In this document: piece by piece, positions 12,441 to 25,154 of the stretch
Layout: each line of letters opens with the position of its first letter
Numbering within the stretch: position 1 is the stretch's first letter
Assembly: GCA_947034885.2 (NCBI GenBank)
Contig: OX344756.2
Coordinates: forward strand, 9,631,598-9,695,597
DNA from: Thuidium tamariscinum
Taxonomy: Eukaryota; Streptophyta; Bryopsida; Hypnales; Thuidiaceae
Length of the DNA stretch: 64,000 nt
Reading direction: 5' to 3'
Program-made: the position numbers and the translations under genes
Notes under the pieces: model-generated
What the model was told of the DNA's origin: nothing
The model's database searches: none
The model's input: only the letters and a program-made list of their open reading frames with translations

Positions 12441-13883
12441 TCAAAATAGGAGTAATACTACGTACGTAGCTGGATCTTAGGGCAAGATATGAAAGTGGTC
12501 ATTCAAAGTATTTGTTTTGAATACGCATGTGTTCCTCCATCAAGGATAAATGTAATAGAATTATCTCTATTTTTATGGTTGTTTATGGTAGGAATAGTAA
12601 CAATAATGGTAGAGTTGAGGGTGTATTGAAATGGACAGTAGTTGTTTCTACTGTTGATTTGAAAACAATTTGATTGGCTCATACTTCATTGGTTCACACT
12701 TGAAGTGGGAATAAGCTCTAAAGGTAGCCATTTTTGGTGAAGCTATGATATAGGAATGGAATTCAAATGAAGAGTCTACATTCATATTGAATAAAATATT
12801 TATTCTTGAACAAACAAATCCTTTTTTTCTTGCATCCTTCTTCATCTGCTTATTTAGCACACATTGAGATGAATTTCTAAAGAAATTTTTCTAATTCTCC
12901 CCTATTTATGATATTTCTACTTTAATGTCTTGCATTCTTTACCTCTATTATTGTGTTCTTTGCCTCTCCTAACTAATTTGGGGCCTTGATTCCAAATTTG
13001 AATTAAAAACTTGAAGATTTTATAATAGTTGGCATATAAATAATCCATGTGCTTTTCCTAAAGGTAATATTGCAAATTGTGAAGAACCCCTTTAATGTCT
13101 TGCAATCTTAGGGGTCACTTACAACAATGCTAGATTGAGAGACTACAAGCACTCTAAAGTGTCTTACTTCTTTGGATGTGACTATAAGAAGCAAGAGTTC
13201 AAGACAAAAAGAAATAGTCAATGAAACTTAGCATGGTTTTGGTGTAAACCTAAGAAAGACCATAGCTAGGCTATATCTATTTATTATTAGATTTAATATT
13301 GTCAATTATAAGATCAATTTAATAGGCAAAATCTATAGTTGTGAGATTTTAGTTTGTCATAGCTTCTTAGAAATTGACAAAACATTATCTACTTTAGCAA
13401 ATGTGAAATCCAAGTAGACTTTTCATCCATGAAAAATGGCAAGGACCTTGGCCATAGTATAAATCCAACTTCAACCATGCTTATTTTTCCACCAATTACT
13501 ATTTTGATAATTCGGCAAGGCCTTCAACCATCCATGGTGTAAATTAGGCTATAGTAACTTGGAATTTAATATGCTCAACAACATCTCTACCCCTATGACA
13601 AATAATGAAAATTTTAAAAATCCTTTTTGGACCATAGATCATCTAAGTGTTCAAACTTATAGAGATAAGAAGCAATTTACAAAATTAATTCAATGATGGT
13701 TTTCAAAAACAAATTATATATGCATCATATCTATATAATTAGTAAAATCTATTTTAAAAGCAATCAGTAACTTTCAACAAAATTGGAAACTATGAATTCA
13801 TAATTTATTTTTAAAATTGATAATGTATTGAATACATGCAAGTGTTCCATTTCTACAATTCAAAATGTTAAAACTAATTATTG
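12441..13883. other. AT-rich spacer, no gene seen
   Basis: A 70-codon minus-strand frame at 12648-12860 has no recognisable features. Nothing else was noticed. Confidence 0.45.
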
Positions 13884-13887
13884 TATT

Positions 13888-14621
13888 GGGTGATTGCAAG
13901 AAACGCCAGTCCCATTTCCCGTCACAATTGGAGTTTTGTTGTTATTTTCTACTATAACTTTTGAATAAAAATATTCGAGAATATGAAATAATTATTGGAC
14001 CTCTCTAACTTGATGGTTTTTACATCCCTTATTTTTAAGAAATTAAAAAAAATCATTTTATATTTAAAATTAAATTTTGTTAATTTGTCACAAACTGAGG
14101 TTTAGGGTTTTTTATTACGTTAGGAGTACCCAAATTTAATGATCTAAAGTTGAAATTTTCATGGTTCATTTGCATAGTAGGAAAGTATATTCCTACCAAA
14201 GAGAATCTAAAAATATATTATTTTATGTCCTCCACATGCATGCAAACAACACTCCAATTGTACGCAATTCCTAACCATTGACAATAGTGCTAAGATTATT
14301 TTTTTGGTGAAATCTCATCACCATCAACTCTTCTCAAATGGAAAATTTTTAGATTTGAGAAAAAGATATTTTCCTATTTTTTACAAATTAAAATGTAATT
14401 ATGCCCATTTTCATGAGATTTTCCACTTTTCTAGTTCTCATACTTAGAGAATTTTCCTAAGGTTTTCCTCCATAGGGTACCTTCTTATTTAAGGTGTATA
14501 CATTGTACATATTTTTCATATTTTTTAAAAATTGTTTTTCTAATTAAATAGTACTCCTAAAGAAAAAGGGGATATACTGTGAAACGCTACGGAAAATGGA
14601 CGGCGTTTCTTGCAATGACCC
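13888..14621. mobile_element. Family A element (simple form)
   Basis: It starts GGGTGATTGCAAGAAAC and ends TTTCTTGCAATGACCC. The target duplication is TATT (13884-13887 and 14622-14625). The length is 734 bp and it is non-coding. It belongs to the same subgroup as the truncated copy starting at 61176: both have 'acttttgaa.aa', 'atgtcctccac' and 'ctcatcac' in the same order. Confidence 0.75.
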
Positions 14622-14625
14622 TATT

Positions 14626-16235
14626 GAAAAAACTTAAATAATACTATTTATTGAAGTTGTTTTTGAAGAGTTATTTTTTGACTTAGAGCAATTAGTTTTT
14701 TGAAGTCAAACATGTTGATACCCTTTGAAAGCTTGAACTATACAAGAATTGCAAAGAACACTTGTGAAAATCTATACTATGCAAATGTAAAAGAATTACC
14801 TCAATAATCTATAAATATTTAGATACATAGAAAAACAAAGATTTTGTGTACTCAAGACATGTTTATGTTCATTCATTGTTTGAAAATTTGAAATTTTGTG
14901 TCCTTTATATATTAATATAAGGTCTAATGAAGTACTTTCATCATAAAAATGATCCAATTAAGTGTTTCAATCAAAAGTCATATTACCCCTCCAAATTAGT
15001 TTGGAAAGGTAATTTCACGTAGCATGTGCAATATTCCTTTCTTACTTCAAAATTAGGAAGTTTGTAATTGACATGAAATGATATACAATGGTAAAAAGAA
15101 AAATTACATGTAATGCAAGAATTCTTATTCCAAGAGAAGTGAAAGTTTTTGACCTCATTGAATTATGCCAAAAAGTATTTTTCTTCTAATTGCAATGTAT
15201 ACAATAAAATTTCTAAGGATTTTTTTCCAAAAAATATTTTAACATTTTTATAGAATATTACACAATTGAATTTCAAATAATGAATTCATATATTATTTTT
15301 TCTCAATGCACTACTAGTGGCAATTATTGACAATTGTTGCTCAACAAGCACTTCAATCCTTTGGGAGCTAATTTGTTCATCTTTCATGTGCATGCATTTT
15401 TCTTAAGTTTTAAATACTCTTCTATGATTGAAACACGTTAGGTGTCATACTTCAACTATCCGAGTCACAATCGTGGTTGAAAGATGAATTAATGTTGTTA
15501 AGAAAAACATTCCTAATAACCTCCCGACCCTTGAGTCCTATTTATTTGATGCCAAATCAACCTTGTTCATAATCCAATTCCAATGGCATTTTTTCACCTC
15601 TAGAAATATTGATAGACTTTCATATTTTGAATTCCAACTTTTAAAGAATGATTGTAGTAGATGTTTAGGAAAATTAATAGGTAGATGCCACTTTCACCTC
15701 AAATATTGGTAGAATTAAAAATAATAACAAAAATCAAGATTAAAAAATTATACTAAATTTTCCTCCAAAATGATAATCAACACAAAATTAATTAATTATG
15801 ACTCTTGGTGCTATAAGAAGGTAAATTTCTAAAGGCATAGGAGGAGGTTTATTTACCTTATATACATACCAAAACTATTGTCCAGTTACAATATTTTCCC
15901 AAGATTAAGGCAAATTTGATAATTTGATGAAGTGATAAATGTCAATAGGAAGATTGAATTCTAATTTGCTTATCAATTTACAAAAAAACCAACAATATCC
16001 TATTTGAAGCAAGAATCACTTAAAGTAGAAAAGTTGAGGCGGGAAGTTCACATGATAAATCATCCACTAGCTTACAATTGATTTTTGACCAAAAATGAGC
16101 ATTGAACATTTCAATGCATTGGTTTTCCATCTTGCCTTTGTTCCATGTAAAGATTTTGTGAAGGTAGCTTAAAATTGAACTCCTTGTGAAAAGCTTGTGT
16201 GTAGGTTGTTGTTAACAACTTGTATAAATGAAACT
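14626..16235. other. AT-rich spacer, no gene seen
   Basis: No frame with recognisable content and no repeat boundary was noticed. Confidence 0.45.
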
Positions 16236-16440
16236 AACTATTTCATGAATTGCATCATAGTGTTCATTGAAATTATTGTTGTGGCATAGAGACTATTTCA
16301 TAAATTGTGTCTTAGCGTAATCAAAACTATTATTGTGACATACAAACTATTTCATGAATTGTGTCTTAGTGATAATTGAAATTGTTGTTGTGATATACAA
16401 ACTATTTCATGAAGTGTGTTTTTATACAACTAAATTTGAA
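16236..16440. repeat. 55-bp tandem repeat, about 3.7 copies
   Basis: The word 'actatttcatgaa' (or close variants) recurs at about 16237, 16292, 16346 and 16401, a step of 54-55 bases. Each unit continues with 'gtgtcttagtg' and 'attgttgtg'. The array has diverged moderately and is non-coding. Confidence 0.75.
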
Positions 16441-16497
16441 GTAATGGACAATCATTTGTAAACATCTATTTTTGAAAGTATGGATGATCAGTTTGGG

Positions 16498-18720
16498 TCA
16501 TGGAGAGTAAGTTCTTATTACTTCTCCAATAATCTTGTGAGTCCAGGTATTGATCCTAATAGTTGAGTCTATAGTAGTTGATTGAAGAGGACCAACCAAG
16601 GGTGAAAGTAAAAAATAAGTCCCCCTATTTTGTGCCACGTCAATTGTATTGTTAACACCTCTCCTACCAAATTTTGGAACTTTGGTTGCAAATATGTATT
16701 CAGAACTTGTAATTTTGACCATAAGGGCAAAACACCCATTCCCACACTTGTTCCTTCCAGTGGACCATAGATTCACCCAAATATGTCCCTAGAGTGTAGT
16801 TAATGTGTTTGCCACATGTGTGATTGTAATTTGCTGACACAGTTGAAGGACACATAAGAAAATCTGGTTGGCTCAGAGCTGATTTTCGCAGGGTTCAGTT
16901 TTGGGGGCACCTACAGGACAGTTCCGCAGGTCTAGGGAGCCAACATTTTGAAAATTTGTAGAAATTACATACTGTGTCCGAAAAATCTAATTTTTTTTTA
17001 ATATTCATGATTTTCACTCGCTAATACTATAAAAATATCATTTTTAGAAAACTCTGCCTCCAACTATGCTGAATTCCTTATTTGGACGGTTTTGGGTGTT
17101 TCCACTGTATGTAGCAAATAAGGTAGAATCACCCATAGCCAACCAGTGCCCCATCTCCACTCCATAGACTGCATTTGTTTCGAGTAAGGCTGGGACAGAT
17201 TTCAACCACAGCTTGGAATGCATGTTTTTTCTTTTTCAAGGTTGGGACAAATAAGTTCATAACACATGTCCCAAACTAGTGAGTAAGAAAGGAGGAAGTA
17301 ATGAACAAAAAAGGCAGAGTTCTTCAACGATCATAATTGAAAGAGTTTACAGATTGGCAATGGGTCGGCAACACTTTTCGCCTTTCAAAATTCATAATGA
17401 TAAAATTACCAAAGCTTTTGCAATCTCCATCATTTCTATCATTGCACCTCTGAATTTTTTTTGCTTCAGCTTGCACTACAGCAAATCGTGTTCAAAATAT
17501 CTTAAATGATCGATTACAGGTTCGTTCTACTTTATGTGTAAAAGTTCCTATATTTTCTCAGGGATAAAAAAGGGGGGGGCAAAATGGCCTCTGCAATAGG
17601 CTCGTCGCACTACTGTAGACTGCATCACTCAACCGATCCTGACTCCGTGAGAATCAGTCAAACTTGGGCAAGCAAGCCAACTTCGATCAGTTCTGGGCTC
17701 TGGAGCATTTTGGAAGTTGTGGCAGGTTGGGTGAGTGTCCACAACCACCCAGCCAATTCAACTTTCAGTTAGGATAAGCATTGTGGTCAAACACAACAGA
17801 CAGTGATCCAACATAAGCTTAACCCGCAAACGACGAGCCAGTGGCCGTGGAATTGAGGAATTTTGATACCGTGAGAATCATTGATTTACAAAAATCTAAA
17901 AACACTCGTTGGAAGTCAAAGCACTGTAGAAGATCTTCCTTTTCCACCCCTAATTCCGAGGATGAATGATTGCAATTGTGTCCTACATAGAAAGATTCTC
18001 TCATATTCATCTACCAGAAAATGGCTTCTTTGTCATTTAAGGGTTAACCCTTGAAGGACAGACCTATAACTGCTGGTTTGAAGTCACTCAATTTGTTACT
18101 GTTTTAGAACCAATCATGTTTGAACATTGTTGTTTTAATTTTCAGAGATGAAAGTATATGTCTTCTGCACTTCACAGAAATTTCAGATTCTTTCTTGAGT
18201 AAAATTGATTTTTAAGAGATTTTTTAAAGAAAAAGTGAAGGAAAAATCATAGAAAATAGAAAATTATCTCAAAAAATCTGAAAAATTCACCATGTGTGTA
18301 AATTATAGTGACAAACATCATGGTGTAAACTTAACTTCCGTGTACACCTATTTTTAGGATGCACTAGACATTAAAAATGTAGCCAAAATTCAAATTGCAA
18401 TAAAATAATCATTTTAAAGAATTTTTCAAATTTTCAATTGGAGTAGAAACTAGAAGAGAAGACCTTCATTTCAATAGTTGGGCTCAAACTCAAAAAATGT
18501 CATTTTCAAGGAGAAATTTCATATTTACTCAATTTCTCAAAACACACTAATATGGAAAACTTTGCCATCCATTTTCCATAATTATTTCTGAATTACATGA
18601 AACACAAACATCAGTTAGACTACAAACTCTATTGAAGACTCTTTGTAATTCAACATGAACGGTCATTAAACAAAAAATGGATGAAAAAACCATTGTTCAC
18701 CTTGTTTGCTGGGCCTAAGA
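16498..18720 (+). repeat. Family E dispersed repeat, copy 2 (rearranged)
   Basis: The main part, about 17120-18720, matches blocks of copy 1 in the same orientation (see 8431-10790). Between them is a block related to 12236-12436. The first part, about 16560-16720, matches copy 1 blocks 8492-8610 and 9058-9165 but inverted, so at least one inversion or independent insertion separates the copies. Confidence 0.55.
16585..16776 (-). pseudogene. Short frame shared by three family E copies (copy 3)
   Basis: Read on the minus strand this gives SSEYIFATKVPKF, then RRGVNNTI and AQNRG, parallel to the frames at 8489 and 9055 on the plus strand. The product is unrecognised. It is the most diverged of the three at the amino-acid level. 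Confidence 0.3.
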
Positions 18721-19894
18721 AGTCATGCAAACACTCCTAGGTTAACTTTATTTGTTGGTATGGCTGAATCAGTGTTGTAGATATTTTTTGAGTTTTACCC
18801 ATGATTTTCCAATTTGGAGTGAATTTGTGCTCTAAAATGATGCAAAGTTTCATTTTAGCAAGGCGAGTGTTATTTCTTTTTCTATGAATGAAATCACAAA
18901 ATTGCTACCAAATTTGGGGACATTTTGCTCTATTTTGGATAAATGTACATCAGTGATTACAGAACAGATTTAGGGTTTTTAGCCAAATGATCATTTTTGG
19001 AAGATTTTTAAAATTTATACAAAGGTTATGAAAAAATCAAGTAAAAAATGAGCAATATTTAACTAGTTTTGGGATCATTGATGTACATTGACTACACTCT
19101 ATTGAATAAATACAATGCATATTTTTTGTCCATATATTGCAAGTTTCATTGATCTTCATGGAGATAGACAACTTCATCACTCCAATTAAGATTGCATTCT
19201 CTATTTCCTAAAATAAATGAAAAAAAAATCCTTAGTTCTACCAACTATTTCCTTTGATTCCCATGTTGAACTGGGTTTTCAAATATTGAGTTTGTAAATT
19301 TTTCTATTTCTTTCTCTAAACAAAAAATTCATAGATCTTTAGATTGAACATTAGATAGAATAATAGAATCATTCTAACTAAAAATGGTTCACTCCATTTT
19401 GAGGGTCAAGTTGTAATGATATGAAGCTTTCAAAAGTCCGAGATGTAGTGTAAGGTAGAAGGTTTGGAAAGGGCACCTTTGAGAATTGATTGCTCTTTGG
19501 GGGAAGCAAAAATCCTTGAAATATTTATCAATAAATTCTTATTGCAAGACAAATGGAATTGGCATATAATCCATGTCGTTTCGTATTTTTGAACCTTTGC
19601 GGAACTAGTTACTTATAACTTTGTATTTGGAACTATATAAGTCAATAAGAGCATCCAATTTGTCCTTCAAAAGGTCAATCATCCTTTAGGGGTAAATATG
19701 TTCACCATTGATACATTGACAATATTGTCTAGTAGAAGCATGGTTTTTATAGACTTGGCATTCAAACACACTACAAGCTAGCCAAGTTCATCATTTTTAC
19801 AATAAACTTGATTTGAAATGTGTCTGAACATCAAGTTTACCAAGACCAACTTTTTTCTAGTACAAATGCAATTGATATGCCAATGCATAAGGCG
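18721..19894. other. AT-rich spacer, no gene seen
   Basis: No supported gene. Wording around 18900-19080 faintly recalls family A interiors ('tagggtttttagccaaa'), but without ends it is not callable. Confidence 0.4.
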
Positions 19895-20210
19895 ACATTT
19901 GAAGGCAAGAAAGGGCATTTTTAGGATGTTCACAATAACATCCAAAAACTACGAACCAACCTAATGAACCTATAATAGTAGAATTTTTGAATTTTGAATA
20001 AAAAATAATTTTATGAAAAATACTAAAAGAAAACTCAAAATTTTTTAATTCATTAAAAAAATATTCAAAATTTCTTTACAAAAAAATTTAAATTTTATGA
20101 CATGGGACTATCTTGACCACACCAAATTGTTGATGTTACAAGTTCCTATAGTAAGTTCAAGAACCTGAGATAACTTGTCGTCTTCTAATGCCCTCAAATC
20201 TTTTCTAATA
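19895..20210. mobile_element. Family C MITE, copy 1 (left end shortened)
   Basis: It has the same layout as the copies at 22634, 49698 and 58129. A 'tttgaaggcaagaaaggg' start is followed by a centre containing 'gacatggga' and 'gaccaca', and the end is 'tgccctcaaatc' then 'ttctaat'. The outermost ~10 bases of the left end found in other copies are missing. It is about 316 bp and non-coding. Confidence 0.6.
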
Positions 20211-20419
20211 TATTAAAAAAGGTTTGAAACTATATACCAAAGAGAAAGAATATAAATAGTCCACTTCCTCTACTATTGGTCGAAGGGATTCTAATCTTAT
20301 CTTTAATTGCCTTTATAATAATAGTGAATTATAGTGAATTATAATGGAGAAGATGTTAAAATTATTTATCTATTAACATTCATCCTCACTTGACATGATA
20401 TTTATATTAAATTCTATAC

Positions 20420-22625
20420 AATGTCATGTATGGTAATCTTTGTGATTTCATAAGATATATAGTTGTTGCCTCATGAAAACCTTATCTGCAAAACCTTAAT
20501 AATGACTAAAGGCAAAACCACATATGAAGGAAAAAAAGTATAATACCTTTATTAATCCATTCTCATTGCCAAAGTCAATAAAAGAAATTCTTATGGAGAG
20601 ATAGCTAAGGTTTCTATTATTTTTATGATAAAATTTGTTGAATCCCTCACTCCAAAATATTGAGTTGCTACAATCCAATGCCATTCCAATGTCATAGTAT
20701 AGGACAAGCACTATGCCTTATAGGGACATTGATTGCAATTGCAATATAAAGCCTCGTAGATGTAGTCAAATATAGAAGTGGTATAATTGAGGTGAAGGAT
20801 GCATATTATTCATCCTATAGTTCTTCCTCCTCCTCATAAGGACAATAAGCATCATCACCTCTATTGCTAAGACAAACCCAAAGTGTGGATAATGGACATT
20901 TGGTGCCTGCAAAGAACAAGTCATCATTGTATACAAGTCATCTATAACTTTCATATAAACATTAGCATGAAAGGAGCCAAATAGATAAGTGATGATTACA
21001 TCTATTAGATGCAACTTAAAGATGGTGTACAGTGGGGTACCAATCAAAATGTCGTTTTTGAATTCGCAGTGAACAAAATCTCAATACTACTAACTTTGAA
21101 AGCCTCCCGAGAGCTCAAAAATTGGTATTTTATCACGAAATTCTTACCACAAAATCATCTTTAAGTTAATTATATTTATGCCAAATTTCAAGGCCAAAAG
21201 ATTCACCAAAAAAAATTTATTCAAAATCTACCAACATGGGTAGTGGTGAGAAACATTTCACTACTTTCAACTTTGACACCTTCCTAAGGATTGAGTTTTT
21301 TTGTTTTTGCCATGAATTTTTTGTCATGAAACAATATCTATGTTTTTAATATGTATAGAAAATTTCAAGTTAAAAAAGTTTTTCTTAAAGAAGATATTTG
21401 AAATCTCCCAACATGTGTAGTTTTGAGAAATTTTTCACAATTGCCAATTTTGACACCCTCCCAAGGGCTGGAAATTGGTTTCTTATCATGAATTTTTTTG
21501 GGTAAAGTCATCTCTATGTTGATAATATGTTCTCTAAATTTCAAATTCAAATGAATTAGCAAAAAGAAGATATACAAAATCTCCCAACATGTGTAGTTGT
21601 GAGAAAATTTTCACTACTACCGACTTTGACACCCTCCCAAGGGCTGAAAATTTGCCTATTTAACCTGAATTTTTTTGAATGAGATCAAATTTATGTTGAT
21701 AATATATGTTCCAAATTTCAAATTCAAAACACTTACCCAAAAAATGATATTCAAAATCTCTCAACATGTGTAGTTGTGAGGTTGAGTTTTTACATTCGTG
21801 TCAAACTTTGCTCCACAAAATAACACTATACTAAGGGCTCAAAAACTCCTCCTCACAACTACACATGTTGGGATATTTGTATATCTTCTTTTTGCTAATT
21901 CATTTGAATTTGAAATTTAGAGAACATATTATCAACATAGAGATGACTTTACCCAAAAAAATTAATGATAAGAAACCAATTTTCCAGCCCTTGGGAGGGT
22001 GTCAAAGTTGGCAATTGTGAAAAATTTCTCAAAACTACACCTGTTGGGAGATTTCAAATATCTTCTTTAAGAAAAAAAATTTTAACTTGAAATTTTCTAT
22101 ACATATTAACAACATATATATTGTTTCATGACAAAAAATTCATGGCAAAAACAAAAAAACTCAATCCTTAGGAAGGTGTCAAAGTTGAAAGTAGTGAAAT
22201 GTTTCTCACCACTATCCATGTTGGTAGATTTTGAATAAATTTTTTTTGGTGGATCTTTTGGCCTTGAAATTTGGCATACATATAATTAACTTAAAGATGA
22301 TTTTGTGGTAAGAATTTCGTGGTAAAATACCAATTTTTGAGCTCTCGGGAGGCTTTAAAAGTTAGCAGTATTGAAATTTTGTTCACTGCGAATTCGAAAA
22401 TGACATTTTGATTGGTACCCCACTGTACATTGCCATCCTAATAAGGTATTAAAAAGTAATATAATCTAAAACTAATGAATATGTAGAATGATAATCTCAT
22501 TAAATTTTTGTATAAAACCTATAGTAGCTAAATATCCTTTGTAACATATAAATTGACCTTTTTTTTATTATGTTTGCACACAAATACCAATTTATATCCA
22601 AAAATTTGAAAAGAGAGATTATTCA
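20420..22625 (-). mobile_element. Fossil copia-type LTR retrotransposon fragment
   Basis: Minus-strand sequence at about 20850-21030 resembles the start of a copia reverse transcriptase domain, with short motifs such as TYLFGS and YMK. Related wording continues on the far side of a fold-back element at about 22429-22620. The stretch around 20450-20530 has the 'ggttttgc' and 'gaggcaacaac' phrasing often seen near the LTR of plant copia elements; that part is inference. The fossil is broken, with several breaks, lacks most of its length and looks old. It is interrupted by the family D fold-back at 21031-22424 and bordered by family C MITEs on both sides. Confidence 0.6.
21031..22424. mobile_element. 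Family D fold-back element with 175-bp subrepeats
   Basis: The left arm (about 21031-21797) and right arm (about 21845-22424) are near-perfect reverse complements around a ~50-base loop. The ends read AGTGGGGTACCAATCAAAAT and its complement. GTAC flanks both sides (21027-21030 and 22425-22428). The surrounding copia fossil shows that one GTAC was there before insertion, so the duplication is either GTAC or the central TA. Within each arm, units of about 172-175 bases repeat, marked by 'caacatgtgtagttgtgag' variants at about 21233, 21405, 21582 and 21757. It is non-coding, and a transcript would fold into a very long hairpin. Confidence 0.8.
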
Positions 22626-22633
22626 CAATAAGT

Positions 22634-22913
22634 TATTGGAAGAAATCTGAGGCCTCCAAAGGGCCATTTTGGGGCTGTTTCCCGAAACTGTTCCTAATTG
22701 TTGGCCGCTATCAGGGCAGCATTTACCAAAAAATAAAATAAAATAAAATTTGGGGGGGTCCTAAAATATGAAAAAAAGCCCAAAAAAAATTCATTTTTTT
22801 TTAATTACGTGGCACTCTCTTGACCACGTCAAATTTCAATTCACAGGGCAAAAACTACGTTCCCGCAGTTCGGAAACCCGCAGTCTTCTAATGCCCTCAG
22901 ATTTCTTCTAATG
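22634..22913. mobile_element. Family C MITE, copy 2
   Basis: The left end 'attggaagaaatctgagg' is matched inversely by the right end 'cctcagatttcttctaat'. The centre has 'gtggcactctcttgaccacg' and 'ggaaac', as in the other copies. It is about 280 bp and lies directly against the copia fossil. It is GC-richer than the other copies. Confidence 0.65.
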
Positions 22914-23921
22914 TCCAAAGACTTCTCTCTTATGCAAAAAGTATACTCCCCCTTGATTACCAACTTTCTACTTTTACTATTTAGAGCTACACATCTTTTC
23001 TCCAAAAATACTTATAACCTTGTAAATTTTCAAATTCTCACAATTTGCCATGTGTAGTATAAAAAGAGGCTAGTTGATAAGTTGAATTTATAGTATAGAA
23101 AGAATGTAGGCTAATTAATGTAGTAATTTTTTTTTAAGTTACAAAAAGACTAGATAGGAAGAGAAGCAATTTGCCTTGATGTTGTTTGAAATTGATCAAT
23201 TGTCTTTATTTTTGGATAGCTTATAGGTAGACAATTTGACATTTGTATACATTCACTCCCTCAATTCATTTTGTGAGTCAAATTGTTACATTTATTTTTT
23301 GTAAACATTGAATTCCTTTGATTTGTAATCCAATTTATGTAAAAAAAAAATTGCTATGCTCTCAAGTGTTCATATATTTTATTTTACAACCAATGATTGA
23401 AATTTTCTTTGTGCAATTGACTTGTGACAAATTGACTATATAATTGGATTAATTGTTCCCATTCCATCATAAAATTCCTTGCAAATGTATCTATATAACT
23501 ATACTACAACAAAAATGACAATCCCATTGGGATTGTTACTTTTTGGTACGCCAATATTTGGTTTAGGATCATCTTTTTCAGAATAAATATTTTGTGCAAT
23601 TATACAAATAAATGCAAAATTGGATACAACACAAAGTCGGGTTGCAGTCACCTATACAAACTATTTACCATAGCAAAGGTTGTCTCTACAACTTTATTGT
23701 TTTGGATAAAATCCAAAGCCTCTTGCTTTGTAGAATTTTGGGGTGAGAGATGGAAAAACCATTGATGTACACATTCCAATAACTAAATAGGCATTAGAAA
23801 AGCAATGGAAGAAAATATAGTATGCATGTATGTAATGATGGTGCCCTCAAGCAACTTCACCTTTGTTAATTCCTCTTGGAAACAAAATACATTTGATCTA
23901 GCCATAATCATCAAATTTTTA
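22914..23921. other. AT-rich spacer with a short palindrome
   Basis: No gene. At about 23519-23540 there is a near-perfect palindrome, GACAATCCCATTGGGATTGT, just after 'actacaacaaaa', which looks like a CACTA-type terminus. I found no partner end, so this is only noted. Confidence 0.4.
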
Positions 23922-24067
23922 CACTACACGAAAATGGAGGTATAAGTGACTTGTTTACAATGATTTCATTGACAACAATGATTGCAAAATGACTACAAAA
24001 TGCCATTGTTTTGCAGTCATTGTTGTTGATGCGGATAAGTCATTTATACTCCCATTTCCTTGTAGTC
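23922..24067. mobile_element. CACTA-type MITE, 146 bp
   Basis: The left end is CACTACACGAAAATGG and the right end, in reverse complement, is GACTACAAGGAAATGG. Both are followed inward by a GAGTATAA-like stretch and an AGTGACTT or AATGACTT motif. TTA flanks both sides, matching the 3-bp target duplication of CACTA elements. Such elements start with CACTA or CACTACAAGAAAA-like ends in plants. The interior is non-coding with several TGACT words. Confidence 0.65.
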
Positions 24068-24689
24068 TTAGTTTGTTAAGTTGAAAAATTATTTTCATCA
24101 ATTAAATTTTTTATCCAACAAGATTGTGTGAGTATAGATGTATAGTCAATTAGACCAACATTGTTAATCACCCAATTCCACCATCTATTGTACCTTCTTA
24201 AATCTTGCAGTCTTCCACTCAATTCCAAAAAGTGTCTAAATTATATACTTTGGGCAAGTAATTAGATGCTATCATCAAATAATAACATCAGGTTCACATT
24301 TAATCATGCACAATTTAAGGTTGATTAAGATGTGGTTTAATAAATTTTTTTTTTTTGAACAAACAGGGCAAGCCCACTATGATAAATGTTGGTTTAGAGG
24401 TAGAATAAGTTCCAATAAAAGAGGTTCTTTTACAATGTTCAACTTGAGCTTTTATAACACTCATTAAATGGACTAGGATGGTAGGTAATTGGTTTTGAAC
24501 CTCTAAGATAGTCATGACACCCATAGAAAAATAATTTTATATTTTTGGTTTAAAAATTCATATCAATTCAAATTCTTATCAAACTTGTATGATTCCATTT
24601 GCATTTCATTCAATTCAATTAATCATTTTTTACAAAAATACAAAAAAAAATCAATAAATTGCACAAGATACCTAGATTGCAAATGTGGG
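24068..24689. other. AT-rich spacer, no gene seen
   Basis: The 69-codon minus frame at 24315-24524 has no recognised motif. Nothing else was noticed. Confidence 0.45.
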
Positions 24690-25020
24690 TAATCATAGGT
24701 TGTTCTTATTTACTTGCAAAGTCAAGGGCACATCACAATACTTGTCAATTTTCATCAAAAATTGCTATCTTGTTGGATTGCTTGTTGGTAGTTGTCAAGT
24801 TGAGGATTGCATCACAAGACTCACCTATTTTCATCAAAAAAATTGTTTATCTTAGAAGATTGCTTGTGTAATTGTAGAATCAAGGAATGCATCGAAGGAC
24901 TCCGCCTATTTTCATCAAAAAATTATTTATCTTGCAAGATTGTATGAGTAATTGAAGAGTGAATGACTAATCACAAGACTCACCAATTTTCATCCAAAAA
25001 ATTGCTTGTCATATAGAATT
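24690..25020. repeat. About 80-bp tandem repeat, four copies
   Basis: The phrase 'ttttcatcaaaaa' recurs at about 24749, 24828, 24909 and 24987, spacing 78-81. It is preceded by 'cacaagactcacc' and followed by 'attg.ttatctt'. The units have diverged, and the open frame across part of the array is a by-product of the repeat. Confidence 0.75.
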
Positions 25021-25116
25021 GTGCTAACAACCTATTGCATGAAAATACAAAATAAAACTACAAAAGGTTACTAAATTAGAATACACAAGAAGAAAGTCAA
25101 TATATTCAAAGATGTT

Positions 25117-25119
<3 letters not shown>

Positions 25120-25152
<33 letters not shown>
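25120..25152. repeat. (TA)n microsatellite
   Basis: An uninterrupted run of alternating T and A of about 33 bases. Confidence 0.95.

Positions 25153-25154
<2 letters not shown>

Noticed and set aside
21365-21577. Minus-strand 70-codon frame
   Set aside because: It lies inside the family D arm and consists of its subrepeats.
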